A stretch of DNA of 64,000 bases from positions 1 through 64,000 of the forward strand of contig PDRW01000036.1 in the NCBI GenBank assembly GCA_002746935.1, written 5' to 3'. Source of the DNA: Rhodobacterales bacterium (GTDB taxonomy: Bacteria; Pseudomonadota; Alphaproteobacteria; Rhodobacterales; Rhodobacteraceae). The notes beneath the pieces are model-generated. The model was not told the DNA's origin, did no database searches, and worked only from the letters and a program-made list of their open reading frames with translations. A program made the position numbers and the translations under genes. Of this stretch, positions 46,230 to 54,807 are shown one piece after another. The first letter of the stretch is position 1; the number at the start of each line of letters is the position of its first letter.

Positions 46230-46758
46230 CAGCGACCGCAACGACAGCGCCACCGCGCGGCTCGCTGGTTCGGCGGTCGGGCGCAGAAGCTGCTCCGGAA
46301 GTGTCGGGGGCGCGGCGGCATCCGGCAAGGAACGGTATCGGGCAGGGCTGCGGGGCGACGATGCGCCCGCGCCGGCGACGACCGGCCTGCCCCCCGCCGG
46401 CGGTATGCCCCCCGCCAGCCCCACCGGTGTGTTCGCGGCCGTCGAGGCGGCGGTCCGCAAAAGCCGGATCGAGTTCGCCGGGCGGCTTCAGCAATACCGT
46501 GAAAAGCTCGATCGCATCAGGCTCCGGGGTGCGGCGGTGCTGCCGGATGCCGCAATGGACGAAGCCCAGTTCATTGCCCACCGGATCGCCGGGGTCGGCA
46601 AGACGCTTGGCTACGCTGCCCTCGGCGATGCCGCGCGCGTTACTGAAACCGCCATTCTCACCTGGAAACAGGAACAATCGGACGAGACGCGGCAGGCGGC
46701 GTTCCGCACGATCTGCACCCTTGCCGGTCTGATCGGGGCCATCTGCGACGACGGGTGA
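46222..46758 (+). CDS. Hpt domain protein
   Basis: 178 residues. The first 65 residues are disordered (Gly/Ala/Pro-rich). The C-terminal 100 residues form a helical bundle with AHRIAGVGKTLGYAALGDAA, matching the histidine phosphotransfer motif with His120 as the phosphorylated residue. Such a protein would relay phosphate between the nearby kinase and the receiver proteins. The start overlaps the end of the preceding receiver gene, supporting a shared function. Confidence 0.8.
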   Translation: MHDSDRNDSATARLAGSAVGRRSCSGSVGGAAASGKERYRAGLRGDDAPAPATTGLPPAGGMPPASPTGVFAAVEAAVRKSRIEFAGRLQQYREKLDRIRLRGAAVLPDAAMDEAQFIAHRIAGVGKTLGYAALGDAARVTETAILTWKQEQSDETRQAAFRTICTLAGLIGAICDDG

Positions 46759-47125
46759 AATCGCCCGGTCTGACCTGGCCTGTCCCGAGCCGCCCGGTTG
46801 TGAACCGCCCCGTTTCGTGACGGGCAGGGCGGCCCGGTTGCGAACCACTCCGCAATCAACCGCCCCGCCCGGTGACGGGGAGGCCGGCCCAGTCAGAGCT
46901 GACGGGAGTGGATTTGGTCCCGGAATCCACGAAGCATCAGCGAGAATTCAAAGACATATAGCGTGACGGCACGGTCGGAATTGCGCTGTCATGCTATACC
47001 GGTCGGCGGATCCGACCTTTGTTCCGTTGGGTGGCAGATCGGCTGGCCTGCCCGCTCCGTTCCATCCTGTCCCCTGCTGTCAAGCCCTGCCCTGTCCAGA
47101 GCCGCCCCATCCGGTCTTGCCGGTC
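46759..47125. repeat. Convergent intergenic region with imperfect repeats
   Basis: About 370 bases between convergent genes. At 46791-46824 and again at 46831-46880 there are imperfect copies of a GCCCGGTTG-GAACC...CCGCCCCG...GTGACGGG unit, giving several overlapping hairpins. The part from 47040 to 47110 is pyrimidine-rich with repeated CTGTCC/CTGCC words. No gene or clean terminator is seen. Confidence 0.5.
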
Positions 47126-47515
47126 TCAAGCGGTCTGAAAACTCTTCCAGATCTCCGCGATCTGCGCGCTGAGCCCGGCGATTTCGAAGGGTTTCATGAT
47201 TACCGCGAGGGCACCGAGCTCGAGCAGCCGTCCGGTCAGGTCCGCCTCGGTTTTTGCCGTCATGAACACCACCGGCACCCCGGCCAGCGCCGGCACCTTC
47301 TTCAGACGGGTCCAGAGCTCTTCGCCGCTCATGCCGGGCATCATGTAGTCGAGCAACAAGAGCTGAGCGTCGATCGAGCCGGTCTGGGCAAGCGCTTCCT
47401 CGCCGGTGGCAAATTGCCGGACCTTGTATTCCCCCACCAGTTCAAGCGCCATTCTGGTCAGCGTCCGGATGTCCTCGTCGTCATCAACGTGAAGAATACG
47501 TTCAAGCTTGTCCAT
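47126..47515 (-). CDS. Single-domain response regulator
   Basis: A 129-residue stand-alone receiver: acidic DDDED (11-15), phosphoacceptor Asp in LLLLDYMMPGMSG, FMTAK and Lys in MKPFE. There is no output domain, as in CheY- or DivK-type shuttles. The ATG at 47515 follows GAGGAG; the longer frame has no ribosome binding site. It lies 200 bases downstream of the histidine kinase on the same strand and is a likely partner of it. Confidence 0.9.
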   Translation of the reverse strand: MDKLERILHVDDDEDIRTLTRMALELVGEYKVRQFATGEEALAQTGSIDAQLLLLDYMMPGMSGEELWTRLKKVPALAGVPVVFMTAKTEADLTGRLLELGALAVIMKPFEIAGLSAQIAEIWKSFQTA

Positions 47516-47714
47516 TTCGAACTCCTCGCGATGCGGCCAACGCCCGTCCGGCCGCCGTATCCCAATCAGTATCCCTGGCTGCGGACCGGGGCGGCGTGCG
47601 AGCGCCACGGTTTGCAGAGGTGAGACGCAGGGATGCAAGAACGCCGGAACCCGGGCGGTTCTTTCCCCGGCAAATCTGTCTTTCCGTTCTCATGCGGCTC
47701 CAAAATCCGGCTTC

Positions 47715-49154
47715 TCAGGCAGAAACGGCCATCGGTTCGCTTTCGGGCCCGACCTCTGTTCCGTGTGGGAGCATGTTGAGTTCGACATAGAAGGTCGATC
47801 CATGGCCAAGCTCGCTCTCGTAATCCACCCTGCCTTCGTGGTGCTCGACGATCTGCTTGGTGATGTTCATGCCCAGGCCGGTCCCGCCGACCTTGCGAAT
47901 GTCCGAACTGTCGACCTGGCTGAACTTTCCGAACACCCGCTCGTGCGAGCCCTTGGGAATGCCGATACCTTCGTCCTGCACGCAGATCCGCACTTTCTGG
48001 CCGCGGGGCTCGACGCGCACCTGCACGGTGCCGCCTTCATGGCTGAATTTCAGCGCATTGGAGAGCAGGTTGTTCATCACCTGCATCAGCCGCTGCTGGT
48101 CGCCGCGAATCCGCACTTCGTCCTTCGGCAGGACCATGGTGATGTGGATGCCGAGCTGGTCGCCGTAGCTGCGGGTGCCCTCGATGGCGTCTTTCACCAG
48201 CTGGCCGACCTCGACCGTTTCGAAACGGAAGGTCATTTCACCCGCTTCAATCTTTTGCAGGTCGAGCAGATCGTCGATCAGATCGGCCAGCCGCTGGCTG
48301 TTTTTCGCAGCGATGGTCAGCGCCGGCCGGAGGCTGTCGGGCACTTCGCCGAGCATGCCGGTTTGAACCAGATCGAGCGATGCCTTGATCGAGGTCAGCG
48401 GTGTGCGCAGCTCGTGGCTGACGGTGGACAGGAACTGCGATTTGACCTGATAGGCAGCCTTGGTGCGCTCGTTCTCTTCCCGGATGGTCCTGAGCTGTCG
48501 CAATCGCACCTGGTAATTGCCGTAGAACACCAGCGAGATATCGACGATGAAATAGAGCACGAAGACGATGGTGAAGAATTCGAGCCAGCTGTTCGAAGAC
48601 AGCGGCGGACGGTATCTCACGATGTCGAAAAGGCCGATGTAGATGAAACTGACGCCATAGATCGACAGCCGCAACATCAGGATGCCGATCATCTGGTTGT
48701 TGTTCATTGCCGCGAAGAGGCTTGCCGCGAACAGCAGGAAAAGCGGGGTGAAATGCCCGCCGACCGGCTGCTGCTGGGCGATGTTGACGATAAACAGGCT
48801 GATGGTTCCGGCGCTCACCAGCGTGTTGAAGATGATCCGCATCAGGATGATCCGGCCGGCCGTTTCATCGCCCACCCGCCAGCGGCGCACTGCCGGGATC
48901 AGCAGCATGTCGAGCACTTCCGAAAACAGTACACCGCTATAGCAGGCGAAGGTGCGGACCGGATCGAAATAGAAGGCGGAGAGCAGGGTGGCGGCGAGGA
49001 AGATCGCCTGCCGCTGCCAGATCAGCCGCATGGTGGTGTGGATGTAATCCTTGATCCGTTGCTCACGGCCGGTTGTCTTGAGCCACTGGGGCCACGGATC
49101 GGGTTGAAACGTCATCTGGCCATGCCTCGTTGCCTTTGTCGTCTGTTCAGGCAT
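47715..49154 (-). CDS. Membrane histidine kinase
   Basis: 479 residues. The N-terminal half (about residues 45-212) is an integral membrane sensor of six or seven helices with short loops. A coiled linker (215-240) leads to HisKA with His247 in STVSHELRTPL, then the ATPase domain with the N box in NNLLSNALKFS, DEGIGIP and GGTGLGMNI. No attached receiver is present, in line with a separate Hpt and receivers nearby. An internal ATG at 49115 also has a ribosome binding site. The signal is unknown; a hydrophobic signal such as a lipid-like lactone is a possibility, not shown. Confidence 0.9.
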   Translation of the reverse strand: MPEQTTKATRHGQMTFQPDPWPQWLKTTGREQRIKDYIHTTMRLIWQRQAIFLAATLLSAFYFDPVRTFACYSGVLFSEVLDMLLIPAVRRWRVGDETAGRIILMRIIFNTLVSAGTISLFIVNIAQQQPVGGHFTPLFLLFAASLFAAMNNNQMIGILMLRLSIYGVSFIYIGLFDIVRYRPPLSSNSWLEFFTIVFVLYFIVDISLVFYGNYQVRLRQLRTIREENERTKAAYQVKSQFLSTVSHELRTPLTSIKASLDLVQTGMLGEVPDSLRPALTIAAKNSQRLADLIDDLLDLQKIEAGEMTFRFETVEVGQLVKDAIEGTRSYGDQLGIHITMVLPKDEVRIRGDQQRLMQVMNNLLSNALKFSHEGGTVQVRVEPRGQKVRICVQDEGIGIPKGSHERVFGKFSQVDSSDIRKVGGTGLGMNITKQIVEHHEGRVDYESELGHGSTFYVELNMLPHGTEVGPESEPMAVSA

Positions 49155-49405
49155 CTCGTCCTGGAGCAGGTTATGAGCGCAATTCGTTAGAATTCCGACA
49201 ACGGTCGGGCAAATTGTGATGAATCCGGCCTTTTCCTTTTCTGACGGGCGAATTGTTGCCGAACCGGCGAAATTTCGGGGCCATCGGGCATCTGACAGGG
49301 GCCCCAGGAGTCGCGATACGGCATTTCAGACGGTGCCGGGGCCGGCATCGGCGGTCGGTTCCGCGCCGGATTCGCCCTTTCGGTGCGGGTTTGCGCAAAG
49401 TCGCC

Positions 49406-50332
49406 CTACGCCGGCCGGGCTGCGCTCATCGCGGTGCGGGCGGCCTTGAGACCGGCCAGAACGGCCGCACCGGCGTCCGCCTGCTCGACCGCAACGCCCT
49501 GCCGGGTCAGCGCCGCGCCGTAGAGAGCGGCGAGGCTGCCGGTGCCGATCAGCGCCAGCCGGGTTCCGAGCCAGTAGCCGCGTGCCCCCGCAAGGTCGGC
49601 CCCGATGAGCAGGCCGGAGATGCGCGAGGCGGCGGCGGGGTCGGGGGTGCCGAGCAAGGCTTCGGCCCGGGGCGCAAACAGCCGGGCGGTGAGCGATTCG
49701 GGACGCGCCATTGCGTCGTCGACGGCATCGAGGAAGGTGCCGGGATCGTCTCCCGCGCTTTTGCCGATTGCATGGCGCAGCGCCGTGTGCCCGGCGAGTG
49801 CGGCGAAAAGTGCGCCGGTCATGGCCGTGCGCAGGCTCACGATCTCGCCCGCCGAGACCTGTACCCATCTGGTATGCGGTCCGGGCAGGCAAAGGGTGCC
49901 GTCGAAGGTGGGGTTGGCGGCGAGGAAGCCCGCCACTTTCGTTTCCTCGCCCCGCATCGCATCGGCGGGCCGGGCCTGGGCGACGCCGGGCAGGAGGGTT
50001 ACGGCGATCCTCGGGTCGCTGACTGGTGCGGCGGTGAACCTGTCTCCGACCGCTGTGCAGGGCACCATCCGGTAAGGAACGTCCGGCCAGCCTTGCGGCG
50101 CGCTTTCCGTTCCGCAGATGATCACCGGCGTCATGCGGCCGGCGGAGAGCCAGGGACCGATCAGCGCGAGCAAGGCAGGCTCGAAAGCTTTTCCCGCCGG
50201 CCCGCCGGTGGTCCGGGCGGGCTTCGAGCGGGCCAGTTCGGTGCCATCGTCAGCAAGTGCCCAGGCCCGCGCCCGTGCGGGCCCCCAGTCGACCGCGATC
50301 CAGTCCGCCGGTTGCGGCAAAAGATCAGCCAT
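49406..50332 (-). CDS. dgoK: 2-dehydro-3-deoxygalactonokinase
   Basis: Kinase of the De Ley-Doudoroff galactose pathway, phosphorylating 2-keto-3-deoxygalactonate. The 308-residue ASKHA-fold protein shows DWGPARARAW at the phosphate-1 position (usual form DWGTTSLRAW), MRGEETKVAGFL and LCLPGPHTRWVQV, all diagnostic for DgoK, and LLIGADLAGA. The usual partner aldolase (dgoA) is not in the window. The change of Thr to Pro/Ala in the first motif deserves attention. Confidence 0.87.
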   Translation of the reverse strand: MADLLPQPADWIAVDWGPARARAWALADDGTELARSKPARTTGGPAGKAFEPALLALIGPWLSAGRMTPVIICGTESAPQGWPDVPYRMVPCTAVGDRFTAAPVSDPRIAVTLLPGVAQARPADAMRGEETKVAGFLAANPTFDGTLCLPGPHTRWVQVSAGEIVSLRTAMTGALFAALAGHTALRHAIGKSAGDDPGTFLDAVDDAMARPESLTARLFAPRAEALLGTPDPAAASRISGLLIGADLAGARGYWLGTRLALIGTGSLAALYGAALTRQGVAVEQADAGAAVLAGLKAARTAMSAARPA

Positions 50333-50409
50333 GGCTTTACCCCTTGTCAGCCGCGCCCGGGGGGCGGGTTGTGACGCATTGTGTCACAGCCCTGCGCGCC
50401 GCTTTCGCC

Positions 50410-51255
50410 TCAGCCTGCGGTGCGTTTCGCCCGCCGTTCGGCGGCCACTGCGGTGATCGCGTCAAGATAGCCGTCGACCGAACCGCAATCGTAACGGTTG
50501 CCGTCCATCACAACGCTGTCGACCCGGCCCCGGGCGGCCTGGATGTTGATCGCGTCGGCAAGCTGGATCTCGCCGCCGGAACCGGGGGGCAGATCGCGCA
50601 GGATGTCGAAAATGTCCGGGGTCAGCACATAGCGGCCGATCGAGGCAAGGTCCGAGGGCGCCTTGTCGAAGTCCGGCTTCTCGATCAGCCCCTCCACCTG
50701 GCCGGGCTTCTTGCCGGGCTTCACCACGCCGTATTTTGAAATGCCCGGCCCGTCGATCTGCATGACCGAAAGCTGGGTGTTGCCGGTTTTTTCGAAGGCC
50801 TCCACGAGGTTGGCGGTTACGCCCGCGCCGGGGGAGAGGATGAAATCATCGGCCAGCAGCACCGCGAAGGGCGCGCCCGCCACCGCGCGTTCGGCGCAGG
50901 CCACCGCGTGGCCGAGGCCGCTTTGCACCGGCTGGCGGACGAAGATGCACTCGACCCCGGGCGGCAGGAGGTTGTGCACCATTTCCGCCGCTTCGCGCTT
51001 GCCCTTCTGCTTCAGCGCCGCTTCGAGTTCGAGATTGGCGTCGAAATGGTCCTCGATGGCGCGCTTGTTGCGGCCGGTGACGAAGATCAGCGTGTTGATC
51101 CCGGCCCGCACCGCCTCTTCGGCGGCATACTGGATGATCGGCTTGTCGACGATCGGCAGCAGCTCTTTCGGCATGGCCTTGGTGGCGGGCAGGAAGCGGG
51201 TGCCGAATCCGGCAACTGGGAAAACGGCCTTTTCGATCTTTCGGGCAGGTATCAC
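50410..51255 (-). CDS. galU: UTP--glucose-1-phosphate uridylyltransferase
   Basis: Makes UDP-glucose from UTP and glucose-1-phosphate for polysaccharide synthesis. The 281-residue protein has the nucleotide-binding start FPVAGFGTRFLPATKAMPKE, then VRQPVQSGLGHAV, LLADDFI and GLIEKPDF. I chose the GTG at 51255 by comparison with the family; the ribosome binding site (GAGAG) is weak and the frame is open 22 codons further upstream. It supplies precursors to the locus at 30-39 kb. Confidence 0.92.
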   Translation of the reverse strand: MIPARKIEKAVFPVAGFGTRFLPATKAMPKELLPIVDKPIIQYAAEEAVRAGINTLIFVTGRNKRAIEDHFDANLELEAALKQKGKREAAEMVHNLLPPGVECIFVRQPVQSGLGHAVACAERAVAGAPFAVLLADDFILSPGAGVTANLVEAFEKTGNTQLSVMQIDGPGISKYGVVKPGKKPGQVEGLIEKPDFDKAPSDLASIGRYVLTPDIFDILRDLPPGSGGEIQLADAINIQAARGRVDSVVMDGNRYDCGSVDGYLDAITAVAAERRAKRTAG

Positions 51256-51426
51256 GGGTGCACACTCTCTGTGAAACGAGGGAATCGGGGGTGGAATAGC
51301 GCTCCCCAAAGGCAGGGGCAATTCGAGACCGGCGCGCGTTGCGAAACTGGCGATACCGCGGGGTATCCGGCTGGGATTGTTACCGGATTGAGCACAAATT
51401 TCCGGTCAGACCGGCGCCCGCCCGGC

Positions 51427-51765
51427 TCAGTACCTGATGCGGCCGTTGGCGTTGCCATTTCCGCTCCCGTTGCGGCTGATGCCGCCGTGGCCTCCGCTGC
51501 GGTCCCAGCCTTTGCCGCCCCAGCCCCAGCTGTTCCAGCCGTCCCACCTGCACAACCGCGAATTCGGGTGGCGGCGGCACCAGTCGTCGAGCCAGCAGGG
51601 CCACGGGTAGGCCGATGCCTCGCTGACAAGGCCCTCGGCGGTGACGATGGTCGTGGCCGCGCCGCCGGCGGCGGTGTATTTGGCCAGCGCCGCGAGGGCT
51701 TCGCGCCGTGTATAGGTGGTTTCGTCCGGCTTCTGCGTGCCCGGATCCTGCTCGTCTCGTTGCAA
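51427..51765 (-). CDS. Small Trp/Gly-rich protein with twin-arginine-like leader
   Basis: A 112-residue protein. Residues 19-52 look like a Tat-type or RiPP-like leader: TRREALAALAKY with Arg20-Arg21, an Ala-rich segment and ASA before residue 53. The rest is unusual: eight Trp (55 to 87) and three Cys (57, 63, 72) within 35 residues, then a Gly/Ser/Asn tail ending in RIRY. The TTG start at 51765 has AAGGGG about 8 bases upstream. I know no function. It lies upstream of galU on the same strand. Confidence 0.65.
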   Translation of the reverse strand: MQRDEQDPGTQKPDETTYTRREALAALAKYTAAGGAATTIVTAEGLVSEASAYPWPCWLDDWCRRHPNSRLCRWDGWNSWGWGGKGWDRSGGHGGISRNGSGNGNANGRIRY

Positions 51766-51980
51766 GGCCCTTACCCCTTATTGTCCGGCATTGCCCGGCT
51801 TTGGCCGGCGCCTGTTGGACTCCGGGCTGTATTATTCCTCTCTACAATGACGCTTTAATGGCCATTTTCTGGCCGGTTTCGGGTGAAATCCGGCGGTGCC
51901 ACGTGGAGGGGCCAGCATCCTCCGCCCGGCTTTCGGCGCCGGGGGCGGGGCAGGGAACCGCAGGGGCAAGGCCCTGACAG

Positions 51981-52009
51981 GAAAGCGCCCCGGCTTTCGG
52001 GCCGGGGCG
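51981..52009 (-). terminator. Hairpin terminator downstream of pckA
   Basis: CGCCCCGGC (51986-51994) pairs perfectly with GCCGGGGCG (52001-52009) around a 6-base loop. Read in the pckA direction it is followed by CTTTCCTG, a weak T tract. It lies 38 bases after the pckA stop. Confidence 0.6.
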
Positions 52010-52046
52010 GGTGTTGCATTTCCGTTGCACGGGGCTGTTGGGGTGA

Positions 52047-53654
52047 TCAGCCGTCCTTGCCGAGCATGACCGCCTTCACGTCGTCATCGACATAGGGCAC
52101 ATATTGCTCGAAATTGTCGGCGAACATCTTCACCAGCTTCCGGGCCTGGACGTCATAGGCGTCGTGGTCTTCCCAGGTGCGGCGCGGGTTGAGCAGCACG
52201 GTGGGCACGTCGTGGACTTCGAGCGGCACTTCGAAACCGAAATTCTCGTCGATGCGGAATTTCGCGTCATGCAGAGAGCCGTCGAGGGCGCCGGCGAGCA
52301 GGCGGCGGGTTTCCTTGATCGGCATCCGGTTGCCTTCGCCGTAGGGGCCGCCGGTCCAGCCGGTGTTGACCAGCCAGCAGGTGGCGCCGTGCCTGGCGAT
52401 CTTTTCGCGCAGCAGGTTGCCGTAGACTTCCGGGCGGCGCGGCATGAAGGGGGCGCCGAAGCAGGTGGAGAAGGTGGGTTCGGGGTGGTCGACGCCCTTT
52501 TCGGTGCCGGCGACCTTGGAGGTGAAGCCCGACAGGAAGTGGTACATTGCCTGCGCCGGGGTCAGCCGCGCGATCGGCGGCAGCACGCCGAAAGCGTCGG
52601 ACGTGAGCATGATGATGTTCTTCGGATGCCCGCCGAGCGAGGTTTCGGAGGCGTTGGGGATGTAGTGCAGCGGGTAGGCGCAGCGCATGTTGGGGGTGAG
52701 GCTGTCGTCCTCGAAGTCGAGCGCCATCGTTTCCCTGTCCCACACCATGTTCTCGATCACGGTCGCGAACATCGAGGTGGTGTTGTAGATTTCCGGCTCG
52801 GCGATGGGTGACAGCGAAATCGTCTTGGCGTAGCAGCCGCCTTCGAAATTGAAGGTGCCCTTGTCCGACCAGCCGTGTTCGTCATCGCCGATCAGGGTGC
52901 GCGAGGGGTCGGCGGAGAGGGTGGTCTTGCCGGTGCCGGAGAGGCCGAAGAAGATGGCCGTATCGACCGGGTTGTTCGGTGCATGGTTGGCGGAGCAGTG
53001 CATCGCCATTATTCCGCGCCCGGGCAGGATGTAGTTGAGCAGGGTGAACACGCCCTTCTTGTTCTCGCCCGCATATTCGGTGCCGCCCACAAGGATCAGC
53101 TTTTTCGAGAAGTTGAGCGCGATCACGGTTTCGGAGCGGCAGCCGTGGCGCTCGGGGTCGGCCTTGAAGGAGGGCAGGTTGATGACGGTGTATTCGGGCA
53201 CGAAATCGTCGAGCTCGTCACGCGAGGGACGGCGCATCATGTGGCGGATGAACAGGTTGTGCCAGGCCAGTTCCTGCACGAAGCGCACATCGAGCCGCTG
53301 CTCGGGGTCGGCGCCGCCGAACAGATCCTGAACATAGAATTTCCGGCCCTTCATGTGCGCGAGCATGTCGGCGTGGAGCACATCGAACTTCGCCGGATCC
53401 ATCGGCTTGTTGTTTTCCCACCAGACGCTGTCTTCCACCTCCGGGGTGCGCACGACGAACTTGTCCAGCGGCGAACGGCCGGTGTGGACGCCGGTCTCGA
53501 CCAGGATCGCACCGCCCCTGCCGAGGTGGCCTTCGCCGTTTTTCACCGAATGCTCCACGAGCTGGGGTTCGATCAGGTTGTAGAAGACCTCGCCGAGGCC
53601 CCTGAAGCCCTGATCTTCCAGCCGTTGCGCGGGGTTCACATGTCCTGTGCTCAT
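52047..53654 (-). CDS. pckA: Phosphoenolpyruvate carboxykinase (ATP)
   Basis: First step of gluconeogenesis: oxaloacetate plus ATP to PEP, CO2 and ADP. The 535-residue protein shows [15 protein letters not shown], the kinase-1 P-loop GLSGTGKTT (237-245), the metal-binding LIGDDEHGW (254-262) and the substrate region NPRRTW near the end. AAGGAG precedes the ATG at 53654. It is divergent from chvI; in Agrobacterium and related bacteria pckA lies beside chvI-chvG and is controlled by that system. Confidence 0.97.
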   Translation of the reverse strand: MSTGHVNPAQRLEDQGFRGLGEVFYNLIEPQLVEHSVKNGEGHLGRGGAILVETGVHTGRSPLDKFVVRTPEVEDSVWWENNKPMDPAKFDVLHADMLAHMKGRKFYVQDLFGGADPEQRLDVRFVQELAWHNLFIRHMMRRPSRDELDDFVPEYTVINLPSFKADPERHGCRSETVIALNFSKKLILVGGTEYAGENKKGVFTLLNYILPGRGIMAMHCSANHAPNNPVDTAIFFGLSGTGKTTLSADPSRTLIGDDEHGWSDKGTFNFEGGCYAKTISLSPIAEPEIYNTTSMFATVIENMVWDRETMALDFEDDSLTPNMRCAYPLHYIPNASETSLGGHPKNIIMLTSDAFGVLPPIARLTPAQAMYHFLSGFTSKVAGTEKGVDHPEPTFSTCFGAPFMPRRPEVYGNLLREKIARHGATCWLVNTGWTGGPYGEGNRMPIKETRRLLAGALDGSLHDAKFRIDENFGFEVPLEVHDVPTVLLNPRRTWEDHDAYDVQARKLVKMFADNFEQYVPYVDDDVKAVMLGKDG

Positions 53655-54062
53655 CTGGTGCTCCTTCGTGCCGGCTGGCACGTTTCCTGTTCCGGTGCCG
53701 GCTGGCACCGCTTCCGTTGTGCCGCGCGCCCTGCATCCTGGTTCTCAGGAGCGGGGCGACCGGGCCCGACTGCGGCGTCCCGGGCGGATGCCGCACATGC
53801 AATGCCGCGGTGCTGCATCATCTGGCTATAACACGGGTTGGCTACAAGAAAAGTGTTCTTGCAAGGCGTTAGCGCTACAGTCATCCTGTTTGCGCAACCA
53901 CTGTTCCGCGTTCCGATCCAAGTGCCGTATTTTCGCCATCAGTGATGCGTATTTGACTCACACGGCGCGCCGAATCGCCCTCCGTTGTTGATTCTCCCGT
54001 TCGGGTCCGATTAATCCGCGGAAAACAGGCACTAAAGAGTGAGCAGAAGAGGATTTCTCAGC
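53655..54062. promoter_or_regulatory. Divergent promoter region pckA/chvI with a LacI-type palindrome
   Basis: About 400 bases. A palindrome with core TAGCGCTA (53870-53877), extended to GTTAGCGCTAC, resembles operators of LacI-family regulators; a PckR-like repressor of pckA is known in Sinorhizobium, so this may be its site. AT-rich stretches at 53820-53860 and 53930-54020 are the likely pckA and chvI promoters. Confidence 0.5.
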
Positions 54063-54764
54063 ATGTCGAGAATTGCCTTGGTGGACGACGACAGGAACAT
54101 TCTGACGTCGGTCTCCATGACCCTGGAGGCCGAAGGCTTCGAGGTGGAAACCTACAACGACGGTCAATCGGCGCTTGATGCGTTCAACAAGCGCCTGCCC
54201 GACATGGCCGTGTTTGACATCAAGATGCCGCGGATGGACGGCATGGACCTGCTCCAGCGGGTGCGCCAGAAAACCACCATGCCGGTGATTTTCCTGACCT
54301 CGAAAGACGACGAGATCGACGAGGTTCTGGGCCTGCGCATGGGGGCCGACGATTATGTGAAAAAGCCCTTCAGCCAGCGTCTGCTGGTCGAACGCATCCG
54401 CGCGCTTCTGCGCCGCCAGGAGGCGATCGAGGGGGTGGCGATCCCGGAAAGCGAAGAAAACAAGGTGATGCAGCGCGGTCATCTGACCATGGATCCGCTG
54501 CGCCACGCGGTCACCTGGAAGGGGCGCGACGTGTCGCTGACCGTGACCGAGTTTCTGCTGCTCCAGGCGCTCGCCCAGCGGCCCGGTTTCGTGAAGAGCC
54601 GCGATCAACTCATGGATGTGGCCTATGACGATCAGGTCTATGTCGATGATCGCACCATCGACAGCCACATCAAGCGGCTGCGCAAGAAGATGCGCATGGT
54701 CGACGATGAGTTCTCGGCGATCGAAACGCTCTATGGTATTGGCTACCGCTACAACGAAGAGTAG
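54063..54764 (+). CDS. chvI: Response regulator ChvI
   Basis: OmpR-type transcription factor of the conserved acid/envelope sensing system ChvG-ChvI. 233 residues: receiver with DDD (8-10), Asp52 in [11 protein letters not shown] and KKPFSQRLL, and a C-terminal winged helix ([40 protein letters not shown]). The ATG at 54063 follows GAGGA. The kinase gene starts 43 bases downstream. Confidence 0.95.
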   Translation: MSRIALVDDDRNILTSVSMTLEAEGFEVETYNDGQSALDAFNKRLPDMAVFDIKMPRMDGMDLLQRVRQKTTMPVIFLTSKDDEIDEVLGLRMGADDYVKKPFSQRLLVERIRALLRRQEAIEGVAIPESEENKVMQRGHLTMDPLRHAVTWKGRDVSLTVTEFLLLQALAQRPGFVKSRDQLMDVAYDDQVYVDDRTIDSHIKRLRKKMRMVDDEFSAIETLYGIGYRYNEE

Positions 54765-54807
54765 TATCCCGACGCTTGTGGGGGACGAGAGGTTCGGAGG
54801 CGCATCG

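Noticed and set aside
51842-52030. Minus-strand frame of 62 codons downstream of pckA
   Set aside because: It spans the pckA terminator hairpin and has no start signal or plausible composition.
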